This document shows positions 32,217 to 45,712 of a stretch of DNA of 64,000 nucleotides, piece by piece; within the stretch, counting starts at the first letter, position 1, and every line of letters begins with the position of its first letter. Below the pieces are notes generated by a model. It was not told the DNA's origin and did not search any database. It worked only from the letters and a program-made list of their open reading frames with translations. A program made the translations under genes and the position numbers. The DNA lies in assembly GCF_932526225.1 (NCBI RefSeq), contig NC_064034.1:21107747-21171746 (forward strand), given 5' to 3'. This DNA is from Nematostella vectensis. Its lineage: Eukaryota; Cnidaria; Anthozoa; Actiniaria; Edwardsiidae.

Positions 32217-32702
32217 GTTGTCTTGAATACAGTTTTGACTTTTTTGCTCTATTTCCCGATTTTCCGGCTGTTTCTCGGCATAATTACAGCCCTAGCAGAT
32301 GTCCTAGCCTCTGGTTGCCAAGTGCCTATTTACTTTTGATTGCACGTCTGTGGTTGTTAGGTCACGTGACAAACGTGACGTCATTCAAGTAGTAACTTAA
32401 GATAAAAGAAGGACTCTTTTAATTCATCAAACTGATTTTAAACCGAGCTAAACACGCTACACATACACCTGGTTACCTTCAGCTTTTATATGCGAGAAAA
32501 TAAATTCAATTTTGTTAAATTGGATTATACGACTTGTAAATAACCACCAAAAGCTCATGACACTATGTTACGCAACAGGTATCCCGCGTTCGATCACGTG
32601 TTCGTAGTTAAGCACTTTTGATCACCTTCCCTCACTCAATCAACCCTACCCAGAAGACAAACGGAGTTTGCTGAACTTTCCAGCCCAAAACTACACTTAA
32701 AT
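32217..32702. promoter_or_regulatory. Shared divergent promoter of SPATA1-like and thioredoxin
   Basis: The two start codons are 486 bp apart and point away from each other. The spacer contains a perfect CRE palindrome TGACGTCA (32376-32383), a CACGTG box inside GTCACGTGAC (32363-32368) and a second CACGTG (32595-32600). No TATA box is evident. The transcription start sites cannot be placed. Confidence 0.6.
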
Positions 32703-35700
32703 ATGCTTCAACTAAAAACTAAGGTAGGAATAAGTAATAGTAATATGATATCTATCGTTTCTAGAGTTTGTAATTACCTCAAGAGGCACTAGTTCGATGG
32801 GACGCGAGTTTGAAGGCGTCTATTTACGAAAGCAAACGAGGCAACTTGCCCAGTCATCAAATTAAAAAAGAGTTATGTTTTTTCTAGTGACACTTCAGTA
32901 CAGTGCATCTCTATTTTCTCTTATTGCCACACTGTCATGATAATGTTGTCTAAGTGATTTTGACTCAGTCATATTTTATATCTAGGCCTTCGCGACCCAG
33001 AGAGACGATCGAGAGGACGTAAACTTGAATTCTAATTTTATAATTTTGAAATTATGTTTTGCGAAGGCAGATGCCCTTTTAGACTACAACTCTTTGGGTA
33101 TCTTAGTCTATTTTTTCCGAATCGTATTCCTGAGGGTTGGTTTCACTTTCAATCGTTCTAGCTGTTTGATAACAGTACCTCGATATTTGGAACAGATACC
33201 CCTCTTAAATATATAGCTTAATTTACAGCAAAGTTAAGTAAATAGTAATTACTAAAATGCCGAAACTAACAAGCAAAAGTGTTATCATCCTGAATTATAT
33301 TCCGAGCAATGAAATGATCACGTTAGCAAGGGTAACATCAGATATACCAAAGCTGTTTTAAATCCCTTATCCATATGATATCGTTGGTACCTGACCAAAC
33401 TTTATGTTCTTAATATTTCCTTAAATTTTAAATTCATATCTCAAAGTGATAAACGATTTAACGGAAATTTTGTCACCGCTTGTATTTCAGGGAATTAATT
33501 CATAAGCGTATGACTTTGCACTCTGCAGAATTTCCGCTTACTTAATAATTTATGACTGGGAATTTGCATGACAAAAAACGTTTAAACGCTCGGTATACCA
33601 TGAAATTATTTTAAGTCCCTGAAGGCTTGTTTATTGTTTCCATCTAGCTCAAATGAGATATGGGCTTATATTTATAGAGTTTTTACAGTATATTAGACTC
33701 TGGGCTGATGAAAATAAATTACTGTAAATTTTCATGATTAAAACCGTTATAAAACAGTTTTAGAGGTATTTGCATGATTTGTGAACAGCTTTTTTCATTC
33801 ATTGTGAATAATCGTAGAAGGGACAAATTATCAAGATTCATTATTGCTACCATTGCTGTTGTGAGACAAAGCAATTACTGAGTTCCTTACAAAGTTGCTC
33901 ACCCAAATAAGCCAGGAATCCTTGTTTTTTCCATAACAAAAGATTATTAATTCTTAATTATTGATAAATTGTGAATTCGGTTTTTATAATGTGTGGATTA
34001 TGGGGGGACCCCTCTTCCCCTCCCCTGATGGAAATCATGGATTTGGAATTGACTCTGGACTGACTCCTGAACTGTACTCTTGTCTCAGGGCCAGTAGAAA
34101 TTTCAATTTCAAATCAAGAGTTCGAGATAATAAAGTTGGTCAGTATTGAAACACACCGTGAAGCAAGCTCTTATCAGCATTTAAACAAATGGTTCATTCT
34201 AAATGGTTTCTTAAATTGGACTCATATTTGAAAGTCATCAACGGTATTGCTAACTATTTCTATTTCTGAAGTCTTTTTATTTCTGAAGTCTTTCTATTTC
34301 TGAAGTCTTTCTTTCTAGCACATTCCAGCTGTTATCTGTGGATGTGATTAAAGGTCAAATCATTCAGTTAGTTAAAGTTTGCTGCCTCGCACGTGCAGTC
34401 CAACTGACTTTTCTTGATATACAAATCAAATCACTCCTTACGTACATTCAGCTCTTACACGGTACTTAGCTGCTGATTTCGGCCGCGGTTTTATAAATAT
34501 AACGTTCCCACGTTCAACACAGCCGACTGTGGCAGTACCGCAGTTTGCGGAAAAATCTTGGACATGGTCGCCATGATTTTGCCTCGAAAAATGTTGCAAT
34601 AGTTTTTGACATCACTGTAGGTGTTATGTGTGCATCACAATGATCGCAATGAAGTCTCACAATAATTTTGCAAAGTCTCGGAATCTCGACATTTTTTTCG
34701 GGTTGAATTTTTTGTTTTCAAAATTTTAGTGGTCTTGGGGCCTCGTTTTTTTAAAAAAAAATTTCGATGCCTCCCCTTTCAGAACCCAAACATTTTCAGT
34801 CCCCCACCTTTACGACCTCAATAACTAAAAAAGACTTTAAAGCTGGAAAATGAATACTGCGAAGTTGCCCTCCTTGTTCCAGTTGATGATCCAGTCAATT
34901 CATCATTATTTCAGAATCTATTCTAAACAACTTTTGGTTTCGGCCATAATTTCATAACTTGGTAAAATGGTGCAGGGATGGCTTGCAGGGATATATTTTT
35001 TTAATCAGTTGCTTGAAGGAACTTTTTTTTCCAAATCACCCCTCCCCCAAAAAAGTCACATGGTCCACCCTTAAGGACGCCTGTGAAGGAGTATACATTT
35101 GTATATATTTGTTTTTGTAAAGAATATTTTTCTGTATAAAAAGAAATATAATATTCAACGTATAAAACCTTGTATGTATAATGTTTTGTGGATTTGCATG
35201 CTCCACCACTGTTTAGGAGTTTATTTATCCATTTGTTCCTGTTGACTGATAATAAACAGTATAGATAAATCCAACTGTTATGTACTGAAAGCTGGAAGTA
35301 TAGATATATTATGGTTTATATAGAAAAAAGTATTAAACATTGGTCATTTGGCTTAACATTCAATCTGTATTTGTGCTACAAACTAGATCATACCAATAAA
35401 ATATTGAAGATGAAATGTAAGGCTCCTAAAAAAATAAGAGCCCCCTTTAGATGACCTTTTTTCAGAGCCTCTCTTTTGGTGGTTAAGAACTTTCCAAGTA
35501 TGCACTGATTTTTTTAAAGTTATTTTCAAAAAAAGTAGAAATGTAAATGTTTTTGACATAAATCCTACATGATAAAATATACTGATTTTGAAAACTTGAG
35601 ATTCAGAGATTTTTTTAACATTTTTCCTTTTTATTTTCTTGCCCTTATAAAACAAAAGTGCATTTATAAAAATATGGGCGTGGAGGAGTGGCCCACTCAT

Positions 35701-37261
35701 TCCATTCCTTTGCATCCATATTTTAAAAATGGCAGCTAATTAGCAAAGACCAGGCTGTCTTGTCTGATAGACTGCAATGCCTACAAGTAAGGCTCCCTCC
35801 CTCCCCCCCCCCCCCCCCTATATTTCGTCCTGAAAGTCTGTGCGTGCGCAATGTCATTGTCAGCTTCTTATATTTTTGCAATAACGTTTTCTTTAAATCT
35901 AAGTTATAAGTTCAAGAATGTCTAACAAAATGGTACAGTGCCCCTTTATTATGGATATTTCATGTATTTCCTCTTTTATTTCAGGGAGAGTTTGACAAAT
36001 TCTTAAAAGATAATGAAGTCGCTGCAATTGACTTCACTGCCACATGGTGTGGTCCCTGTAGAATGATTGGGCCGAAATTTGAGGTGAGTGTGTGGAAAGG
36101 TTGCTTCCTGCAATTTTGATGTAGGTTTTCTGATGATGTCACCTCGACAGAGAAAGCTATAGCTAGGGATGTATGCATGAATTTATGAAGAAAAGCAAAC
36201 TATTAGCTAGGCACTTCCATTAGATTTTATTTGCGAGATAATATGCAGCCCACATATATTAGACAGTAAATTACTTGAGGAAAACAAGTCTTGAATTTTC
36301 AATAGTAAAGATAATACCATTTTGGAAGTTATTAGTATCCATATGTTATCACCAATCACCTGCCTTAGAAATAGAATAAAGCTATTTTTATTGTTGAATA
36401 GATGTAGTTTGCTACTGATATTTATATCTTATTTTCATTGTGTGTGTTTGTGTGTGTATTTTTTCATAAAAATATTTGTCACATGAGTCAGATGCCGAGT
36501 ATTTAGTGACCAAGGTTACCCTGCCTAGCAAAAAACCAATTTTTACAGACCCAATCTTTCTTGGAATGTTATCAATGTTTATTTCTCCTCCTCTAGGAAA
36601 TGGCAAAGGAGTTCAAGGGAGTCAAGTGCGCCAAGGTTGACGTGGATGTGAATTCAGTAAGTTAAATGCCAGATCATTATACGATATAAGCTCCCTGTGT
36701 GATGCCTTAAGTCTGTAGTATTTAGAATACAGAGTCTCTTGGTAAATTACGCCATGAGCTTCTGGGAATAATGCCTTACCGTACACTATATTTATATTAT
36801 TGAAAGTATTCTGGGACTTTTCATTTTTTCAAATATAGAGACAAAAGCTTAACAAAAAAATATGGGAACTTAATTCCATTAACTTCCCCTTTGTAGGTAG
36901 AAGTGCTTCATGTGGATAACCGTCAGAATAAAGTAATGATGGTTAATGGAATTTATTTGGATTTAAAGGTTAACACTTGTATTTCAGGAAACTGCAGAAA
37001 GTGAGGGAATTACAGCCATGCCAACATTCAGATTCTACAAAAATGGCAGAATGGTAGATGTTTAAACTTTGTATATTCTCTGCTGCTTTTTTCACCTGCC
37101 TAATTTTCAATTTATTTGTCTTTCAATTTTAAATGAAAACCGTAACAATATTGTGGTTGACCAATGCTCTTTAACACTGGGTAAATATTTTGCAGGTTGA
37201 CGAGGTAGTCGGAGCAAGTGAATCGAAGCTCAAGGAATTATTTGCAAAGCATAACAAGTGA
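32703..37261 (+). CDS. Thioredoxin, 5 coding exons
   Basis: Cytosolic thioredoxin, a small dithiol-disulfide oxidoreductase. Exons: 32703-32723, 35985-36083, 36597-36656, 36988-37053, 37196-37261. All phase-0 GT-AG introns, giving about 103 residues, the normal length for animal Trx. Residues 8-40 include the active site ATWCGPC. Later come AKVDVDVN, the cis-proline loop [12 protein letters not shown], and a final helix ending KELFAKHNK. Exons 2-5 are certain. The 21-base first exon (MLQLKTK) is inferred: it is the only start seen with a good GTAGG donor in the right phase, it gives the expected length, and it lies in the promoter spacer. The first intron is then about 3.3 kb. AATAAA follows at 37324-37329. 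Confidence 0.88.
34258..34313. repeat. Short tandem repeat, about 3 copies
   Basis: The word ATTTCTGAAGTCTTT is repeated about three times in 55 bp with a period near 19-21 bp, in the first intron of the thioredoxin gene. Confidence 0.75.
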
Positions 37262-37323
37262 TAAACGCTCTTGCAACGAGTGCAACGAATGTAGTCATGT
37301 ATGCACCATCATATCCCAATGAA

Positions 37324-37329
37324 AATAAA
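37324..37329 (+). terminator. Poly(A) signal of thioredoxin
   Basis: AATAAA 63 bases after the stop codon, in a compact 3' region. Confidence 0.6.
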
Positions 37330-40300
37330 TAAAAATGGAGATCCGTAGACTTTTGCTAGTTTCATAGCCTGCGTGTGTTCATTGTCCACCTGAGCCTTAT
37401 ATAATTATAGATTATCTAGCTCAATTTATTTTCTCAGTATTCGCACACGGTTTCCACTGGGCGAAGATTAAAACTATTACAGTTGTAACAATTCAAGAAG
37501 GCCAATCACGTCGCTATTTTAGGTTGGTTCTCACTAGAACGTAAACGCAAGAGGCACGCGCAACTTCTTGATTCTCTTGCGCTTGTGTTTGCCCGATTCG
37601 TACTTGTGTTGTGCTTCCGTTTGCTCTTGCGCTTGCGTCCTAGTAAGAACCAGCCTTTTATGCCACCGCACAGCACCGACTCACTAAAAGAATCCATCCA
37701 TCGGCTAATTCTAGCAAGTGCCTGGGGTACTTTCGATATAATATCGTTAATAAGGTATAAAACTTCAATCATGGTTGGGTATTTTGAAGTTTTCTTGCAA
37801 ATGAACCAATGTGTTTTCAATCGCTAGCAATAATAAAGGAGTGGCTGGTCGACACTTTAAAAGCATTATTATTATTTTTTTCTTTAAATTCGATCTATAA
37901 CCTTTACAGTGATGCAGACGTCCAAAATTAAAATGCGATGCCATTTATATTTTTAGTGAGTGAAATTTACGTATTTCAAACATTTATTCTGAAGTCCCCC
38001 CCCCCCTACTCTGCGCGTGTTAGAGGGGGTGCGGTTAATTAATTATGCTCTAGTTATCAAACACCAAGAATGACCCATCCAATGAGAACCTGGGAGAGGA
38101 TTTCTCAGCGTTCGTGACCTCTTAAGAAGAGTTTAACACTTTTCTTTGGCTAATAGTCGCAGAATCCATCTCCCTCGTCAGGGCTAATCGGAATCCACGC
38201 AAACCTCTTTGCTGATGACGGACAGGATAAACTCTCCATGCGAACTCCCTACTCTGACCAAATTACATCGAGCCTCCAACAAACATTCGTAAAATATATT
38301 TTAAGAAATGAGTTCTTGGTTTGTTTAAGATGCTACCTAACTCGAGATACCAATCTTAAAAAACCTTAGTTGCATCTTGAAAAAATGTTAGTGCAAAATG
38401 TTTATTCTGGATTGGGTGAGTGTTTAATTGTTTTTCCTTCTGGGCGTGAGTAGAGGACATAAACTTCATCCGCTGAAGGCGTGCAATCCGGTAAAAGTTA
38501 TGTTTTTTGTATGTATAGCAAAAAACATGATTGTATTGACGGTATGCATGGGTATTTTAAGCTTTTTTTTATCAACGTTACTTCGCGCTCGTGAAACATG
38601 TGTGTGGGACATATGGATTTGCCATTAAGGCTAGCGCTATATAGCCCCTTCCTAATGGTAAATAAAACTTAAAGAGAATTTCAAACATCTACAAATAAAT
38701 GCATGTTATTCCGGTTTCAATTAAATTTGGGGTAGCGAAAAATGCATTTAAGAGTAAGCTCATAATTACCGTACCACATTGTTTGAATTACGGACAAAAC
38801 AAATGGGCGTGAAAAACAATCGCAACTCAGAACGCGGTTCTAAAGACATCTAAACACATGAACATATTTTCTGGAACCGGGCGCGCGAGAAAAATGCGTC
38901 GGATGCGACAGTAAAGCAGCTAGATGATCGATAGCCACCAAGGTCTTGAATGAACGTTCTAGGTTTTTTTGGAATCGTTTTGTCGTGTGCTTTACGGTAC
39001 TCATGAATGAATATTGACAGAATGCGACCCATATTTATTGTAAGCAGTGACAACAGGCATCATCCATAAACTTCATCCATTCCTGCCATCTAGTCACGAG
39101 TACCCTAGTTCCACAAACTTTTCCTTAAATATGACGTTTCTGTAAGAATGGTAGTTTTCTAAGAGAGTATTTTTCTCGCGTTATTCAAAAAAGATTATCA
39201 TTTGGCTCATTCATCTAGCCAAGTAACGTAAGAGAACAATTAATCACATTCACTGTCAGCACAAACGGAAAGTATATATGAAAACAAAACAGAAAGGGTG
39301 TTTTTCTTTATCCTGCAGTCTTTGCTTTGAATTAAAAATCATATCAGCATGATGTGATTACAAGGAGAGAACGGTTAGCAGATACACAAGTCGGCGGAAG
39401 GGGTCGATATTGCTCCCTTCGAGTAGAGGCCTCACTGTATCCGCTGGACTCCCTGTGTTCGTAGGGAATGTTATTGCGTGCACTGCAGCTAATTGTATTA
39501 GACCACCACAACTAGACAAAATCAACAAGTAATGATAAATATCTAATAATAATATAAATGATAAATATCATATGTAGAGAGATAGGTAGTCATAAACCGA
39601 ATTTTTTTACGTGTTTATATTACTACATATGGCAATCCTTTCTTCCTGTCCTTGTTCAGAGAGTTTTAAAAGAGCCTTGTTAGGTTTTTCCAAGGAGGAG
39701 CTGAAGGAACAGATAAAAGGAGGTTTGAAGAGGGGACCGCTTGTCTTTAGATCGTTGTAGGTTCGCATTATATTATGTGAGTGATGACTTTTCTCTTGAA
39801 AAAGTTGCAGACTGTTGCAAAATTGGAGTGAAATAGTGTCCATTGATTACTTTTCTTATATGGGTTTGTTTCAAGGAGGTTGCATTTATAGTACCGTAAT
39901 ACGATGAAGCAAGTTGCCACCTTTTCTCTTGTAGAAATAACCGTGTTTACATACTCCTTTGTAGTTTCTTTTTTGGTATGGCGTGCGGTGTGATGCATTG
40001 TGGTATTACGCGACATTTCCCTCACAACCAGCTCATCAAGATGCAAGAGAATCAGTTAACCCGCTCGACTGGCGTACTCGCAGAAAGAAAAATAACAATA
40101 TAATTGTAATGTGTCGCATGTCGCGTGTCGGGTGTATCAAAGTCGTGCAATGACACCAAGGTCGGCCTTATCTGTTTTTTTGTGATGAGTAAGATTTGAA
40201 TAGTGCTACCATGACACTACTATCATTGTGTTTATGGCCGCCAGGTATGCGTGTTTAATAACACTCATGCACAGCTCATACTCCCGTAGAAATCTTTCGC

Positions 40301-41656
40301 CAATCTTTATGAATTTGCCCTTTTGATAATGATCTACCAGTGCGTATAAAACACCAAAATCGTCTTCCTTCGCGGGTAACAAGTAATTCGTTCGAGATTT
40401 TAAGACCTTTGTAGCCTAGGGTTTGCGTCGTTCGTAAGTACTGTTAATTGTCAAATTAGCGATGCTAACGCGCGATTGACGGGGGCTTGTGAGTACAAGG
40501 GTTTCAATCCTACACGCTGGTATGTGCTTTCCTCCGTGCATGCATGGCCTGCAGATGTCCCCTTGCCTTCAATCCACTCGTTGTTTTTGTCTCGTTTCTA
40601 GCGTAAGCTGCATACCGTGTAGTGATGTCCTCTCTAATGCACTCGCAACTCGGTTAAACTGTGGCTACTTGACAGTGACACCCAGCCTAATGCGATCACA
40701 CGCACGGTGGGGGTTGCGCCATCATGGAAAGAACTCGGCCTATCCAAAAGACACTTGGCACGAAACACGCCTCCATGCCTGCGGTAGAGCTTTGCGCTCT
40801 GGCCGTGGGAACCTATACCCTTGTCTGCGAGTAACGGCTATTCTAGGTTAGTGCTAGGTCAGTCCACTTCTGTAGTCTTGCCTGCTTGTCAGATGCGCAG
40901 TGATACGCTCGTCTGGATATAATCGGACCAGAGCCGGCTCAAATGACTGTTTATTAGGCTATTTGGAAGGGCATAACTCGGCCTTATCTTGAACGCAATC
41001 TACCGATTTCGACAGAAATGCTTTTTTAACGTCGGCTAGGTTTGCGATGGCATCCGTCCCTACTTAGTTTACATTTCACGATGCACGGAATGCTCAAGTC
41101 GCCTTTTCCTTCCTCCCTCTGTGCGTTGTCCGTAAATCTTTATCACTTTAGATAACAGTTAGTGCGACACTCCAAACAAACTTTATTGATTTAAGGATTG
41201 TTTTATTTGACGGTATTATAAGAGCAATAATTTAATTACACGGCCGTGTATCTGTATGTACAATATATTACAATTGCGCGCGAGCGGTTTTTGTGAGCGT
41301 TTTGGTTTGGTTATAGAAAGGACTATCTGATCAAATACTGGCAATATTAATTACAGTTCACTCGTGAGGCTAAGTGATCATGAGTTCTCATCTACAACCG
41401 AGATAAACCAAAACCCGAGCTTCATAAACAATGAACTCAATACTTTCACCGATAAACTCATCAAAGTAAACACCTAAAGCGCACGTCCGATCTATTCACA
41501 AATCATAAACACTCAAAACAAACATTTTACATATTTTACAGTTTGTTTGTGAATAAAACAGCCTTTGACAGTTCGGGAGATAAAATCTGCAGACGGAGAG
41601 AGCCACGACCCTTCATTGTAAAGGCTGCAGAAATCTGTAATTCTTTTTTGAAATGT
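37330..41656. other. Spacer with one MITE and no supported gene
   Basis: Open frames up to 120 codons exist but show no domain, splice context or conserved pattern. The one element recognised is the MITE at 37522-37655. Short poly-C runs occur. The longest forward frame (40489-40851) is Cys/Ser/Arg-rich and unconvincing. Confidence 0.5.
37522..37655. mobile_element. 134-bp MITE with 32-bp terminal inverted repeats and TTTTA flanks
   Basis: Left arm 37522-37553 and right arm 37624-37655 match in inverted orientation at about 27 of 32 positions (GGTTGGTTCTCACTAG against GGCTGGTTCTTACTAG, then ACGYAARCGCAAGAG). The element is flanked on both sides by TTTTA (37517-37521 and 37656-37660), a likely target-site duplication. 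The interior repeats the CTTGCGCTTG-type word. It has no coding capacity. The superfamily is undetermined. Confidence 0.85.
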
Positions 41657-42193
41657 TTACGATTGACCGAGGAATAAAGCCGCCACGTCGTCCGCACACG
41701 GCGATGGATCAGGGCGCTTCTCATATAATTGTTCATTATTTTCCTGGCTTTCTTCAGCGGGTCTGGACTCTGGGCAAGACCCGATGGTACCCGAGGAATC
41801 TTCGCTGTTATCGTTTGCTGTGCCAGTCATAGGAGTATCGTCCATATCGCTCAAAATCTTTTCTAAGAACTTTATATACTTCATAGCAAATCTTAGAATC
41901 TCGTTTTTGGAGAGTTTTCGCTCAGGAGGGTAGGTGGGAATGAGTTTCCTAAGTTCAGCAAAAGCTAAATTGACGTGTTGCTGTCTCCAGCGTTCTCTAC
42001 TGTTCGTGTACAATCGCTTCATATAAGCGTGTCTTCTATCGTCCAGTGGGATACTAACAGCCTTACGGCTGACAAAGAATCGGTGGTTAAGTCTCGGCGA
42101 AGGCCCCGGACTCAGACTGTTTTCAGAACTGCTAGAACTACAGGGCGAGAGAAGGGATTGCTCGCAGCTTGAAACGATCTCACAATCCCTCAT
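41657..42193 (-). CDS. TAL/SCL-type bHLH transcription factor (copy 1)
   Basis: Intronless 178-residue protein. The bHLH domain (about residues 60-115) reads [20 protein letters not shown], then [20 protein letters not shown] and [16 protein letters not shown]. This is very close to vertebrate TAL1/TAL2/LYL1, including NSRERWRQQ in the basic region and the LSKNEILR of helix 2. The N-terminus is Ser/Pro-rich, and the C-terminus is acidic with Ser, Asp and Glu. Such factors normally dimerise with E proteins and bind E-boxes, but that is inferred here. The ATG at 42193 is the only upstream Met in frame. A good TATA box lies 238 bp upstream. Two further related genes lie at 53.5-53.9 kb and 57.4-58.0 kb. 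Confidence 0.92.
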   Translation of the reverse strand: MRDCEIVSSCEQSLLSPCSSSSSENSLSPGPSPRLNHRFFVSRKAVSIPLDDRRHAYMKRLYTNSRERWRQQHVNLAFAELRKLIPTYPPERKLSKNEILRFAMKYIKFLEKILSDMDDTPMTGTANDNSEDSSGTIGSCPESRPAEESQENNEQLYEKRPDPSPCADDVAALFLGQS

Positions 42194-42430
42194 GGTAGGC
42201 TCAAATCTGTTCGGCTTGCTCCTCGTTGCGTTCCGGTTAGTTCCCTAGTCGTATTATCTCCGCTACGATCGGATGAGTACGCTCTGTTGTCAGAGGCGAG
42301 TCTCACACTGCTCCTATGCCTGACTTGGAGTCCTGAGATCGATGTAATTGCTTATCCGTTTATATCCGCTGTGAGATAACCTCTGGTCGCATAGCGAGCA
42401 CAAGTCACATTGTTGTAAACTCGGCCGGGA

Positions 42431-42437
42431 TTTTATA
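42431..42437 (-). promoter_or_regulatory. Candidate TATA box of bHLH copy 1
   Basis: On the minus strand this reads GGGTATAAAATCCC, a textbook TATA context, 238 bp before the ATG. A second TATAAA lies at 42359-42364, nearer the gene. Confidence 0.5.
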
Positions 42438-44624
42438 CCCGTCGTTCGTTCGTTACCTCGTGCGTGCGGATCGGGTTTCGCGCGAAGAAAGGAAATTGCC
42501 TTTTCACGGCTCGCCAGGGGTTTCACCAGGCTATCCTTTATCTCCGCCAATCACAGCGCTTGTCTCGCTCGGCACACTAATCGGTGTCAAGTTGTTTACA
42601 AAATTTAATTTGTAATCATTAACAAGTGCACATTGTTGTGTGGTCCTAGACTAGCAAAATACCACAGAAATATTTGTCTTACAAAACACATAGCCAGAGA
42701 AACTATTAATCTACCAAAAATGCGCTTAGTTTGTTTAGTTTGTGTGTTTTCTCTCCGCGATTTGCCACTGATTTTCTGTACAATCCCGCCACTACTGGAG
42801 GCGATCCTCAAACAAAGCAATTGTCCCGTTAATTCGGAGAAACACTCCAATAGAACAGGTCGGTCCAGTAACTTTTGTCCTCAAAAGAGAGCGCCTTTCG
42901 TACCTGCAGCATTACGAAATGGTATATCCTTAGACTTTAGGTAACTTGTCATTATAAAAGGAACAATAACAAGAGAATTTCATTGACATTTTCGAAATAT
43001 ACTCATCCGTTTTTTATCCATCATTCCAACAGTGATCGCTTATCATTTTATCCTTTTCCGGCTCGTAACATTTCTAGTTAAATCCTTCAAATGAACCCGT
43101 CAGAGTCTATAAAGATACGGGATATTCAGGCCATGGGGAAACTCGCTCACATACGCTTGCCGTTTGTACTGGTAACACAGCACATGGGTTAAAGTAGCAA
43201 TTGTGGTGGTAATAATCTGTAGTTTGTCTCGTTAAGTTGCATTTGCCGCTGCTAATCTTCCGTTTACGTGTCGAATTTACGCGCTTTTTGTCAATTATGT
43301 TTGTTGATTAGAGTATTTAGTCAAAACAATCATCTGAGCGCGAGCTATCGAGCCGACACGAGCCGCGGACCAGATCAAAAGCAAATAAAATGATTTGAAT
43401 ATAGTTAATTTTGACAAGGAGTTGATTACCGCCGCAATACAGTACTACAAGTCGAGAGCGAATTGGCGGGTCAAGATGTTTGAATTGTTTTTGTCCCATA
43501 AAGTATTGCCACAATAATTCAGAGAATGTTTCCAGAAAGACATTAGTGTTTCGCTAGAATCATTTCGACGATGACAGAAATAAGTTAAAATTAGAGGTAA
43601 TATATAAATGCATTCGCTTTTAAGAAAGCAAAAATGTTGGGGGATCTATTATTCTTTCTCTAGAGATAGTTTCAAGCTAGAGTTTTGATAAAATATTTTA
43701 AAGGAGTCTGTGTGCTTGGAGTTTTCAAAATGGATTTTGATTTGCCGTATTTTAGGTCAGGATTTTTACATTTATAATCAGATCATCCTAAAAAAAAATT
43801 GACGATATAGCGGTATAGTGGTCAAAAAAGGCATTTGACGAAAGACATGAGGACATTTTTACATTTCCGAGTTTCGGAAACTCTAAAAGACAATATAATA
43901 GTGTTATAATCCTGAGCTGAACTGTGGCTGAACCAAACAGGAAGTGTCTAGTTTGACATGGTCATTTATCACGAGAAAAAAAGGAGTAATCTCATTATTA
44001 AGGAAGAGAGAAGTGAAAATAAATTTGGTTTACTTTTATTTTTCAATAGAAGAAAACTTCGGATAACTAGATTTTCACTTGGTAAAAAACATATCCGCCC
44101 TCTTTCTGTCTTTGAGATGTTAAGTGTGTTATTGAGCTTGCCATTGCAGCAAATTTGTAAAATAAAATGTGTTCACTTTAGCAGATATAAAGGTCTTTTT
44201 TTCTAAGACGCGCTTGCCTAAAATCGCCTGCGAGGGAGGCTATGCTAATACCGGCCCCCACAGAATATGTTTAGGGTTTGTCAGGGAGAGTTTGTAAAGT
44301 TTGTCATCACGCTTACACAATCCTATTTAGTTTTTTTCCGCAATCCTAGAGACAGAGACACGACGGCTACTCTACTCGGGGATTGCCAAAGCTCTTGTTG
44401 ACCACACACAAACCAACGAGTTCGGAAACGATAAATTCGAGGTTGGAAACGAAAAGGCAGTGATAAAACCGTAAAAGAGTTTTTTTTTTTTAATCTATCA
44501 GTAATTTCTCCGCTTTCTCGGTTTCAACTCAAGTTATTACTAGCTGTAACTTTAAGAGCAAATAAAAATAATAACTCCATTTGTGAGAAGTTGAAAACAA
44601 CTCCAACAAAGTAAACAGAGAGAC

Positions 44625-44750
44625 AATGAGCAACCTGTCGTGTAAAGACAGCCCCATTGACACGTACTAATAATCAAACAAAACGAATTAAAAGACAATT
44701 GAGTGTGAATAGTATAGAAACAGACCAAGGAATGCCGAAAGGAAGCAATG
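44625..44750. repeat. Diverged direct repeat, copy A
   Basis: Shares an ordered series of words with 45577-45712: GCAACCTGT, AGACAGCCC, CACGT-CTAATAA, GAATTAAAA, ACAATTGAGT, GAAACA-ACCA, GAATGCCGAA and AAGC. The copies are about 950 bp apart in the same orientation. It may be an old transposon family member. Confidence 0.6.
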
Positions 44751-45576
44751 CAATAGTTATCTTGACTTTATCATTACAAAGCGAGCGCTTATGGCGATCT
44801 GTGTTCGAAGTGGGGGGAAGGAAGAAGGCGGGCTCGCCATTGTATCTTTATAGAATATCCTCGATTAATCCATGCTTCTATTGTAACCAAAGCAGAATTA
44901 TTTGACCATGGAGCCAAGAAAGGTATTGGTGCCTGTTTACGTATTTTCTCATTTTACTTTCATGATTTAAGTGATTCTTTCAGCTCATAGGTTCATAATA
45001 AGAGGATAGCTTTTTTTATGTCGATGGTTGAGCAGCCAAAGCGCTGGACTGTCCTCAACTTTTAAAAGTTATCTTTCAAATATAAGTAAGAATGATACTA
45101 ATAACACCAAATTATGCCGGAAGCTAACTTTATTTTCCGCCATATGACACTTTTATGAAATCACGGGTAGGAAGCCAATTTTGTTTTAAAAAATATTTGC
45201 GATATTTGATGTTGACAAAAGGTGGAGTTAACAACGCTCCTAAGCTCTTATAATCCATTGTAATGCTAAAAGTTATCAAAACAAGATAATTGACATAGAT
45301 ACGCGGCAATCTTCTTTATGTGTAATAAATCGTGTATTGTTTTATTTCTTTGAAAAATCAAAGTGATTACAAATGGTTACTGAGCTAGCGGTATAAAATT
45401 CTGCCTTGTTTTTGAGAATGTCAATAAAATTTGGCTGTGTTGATATGAATATCTTACATCATTTTCTATTACTCGGTGTATCAACATGCCATCTTTATGT
45501 TCGCAAGACTCCATGTTTTTTTACTGCGTGGAACGAGGAGATCAAAGAAAATACCAAATAGACTAAAAAGATAAAC

Positions 45577-45712
45577 AAAAAGCAACCTGTTGTGGAGACA
45601 GCCCATCGGCACGTCCTAATAACCGAACAATAGGAATTAAAACACAATTGAGTCTCACAATTGAGAGAAACAAACCAGAGAATGCCGAACAGAAGCTTTG
45701 AATTGGGACAGA
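45577..45712. repeat. Diverged direct repeat, copy B
   Basis: Partner of 44625-44750. In addition it has a doubled ACAATTGAG word not present in copy A. Confidence 0.6.

Noticed and set aside
40489..40851. 120-codon plus-strand frame, Cys/Ser-rich
   Set aside because: No domain, no splice or promoter context, and composition typical of a chance frame.
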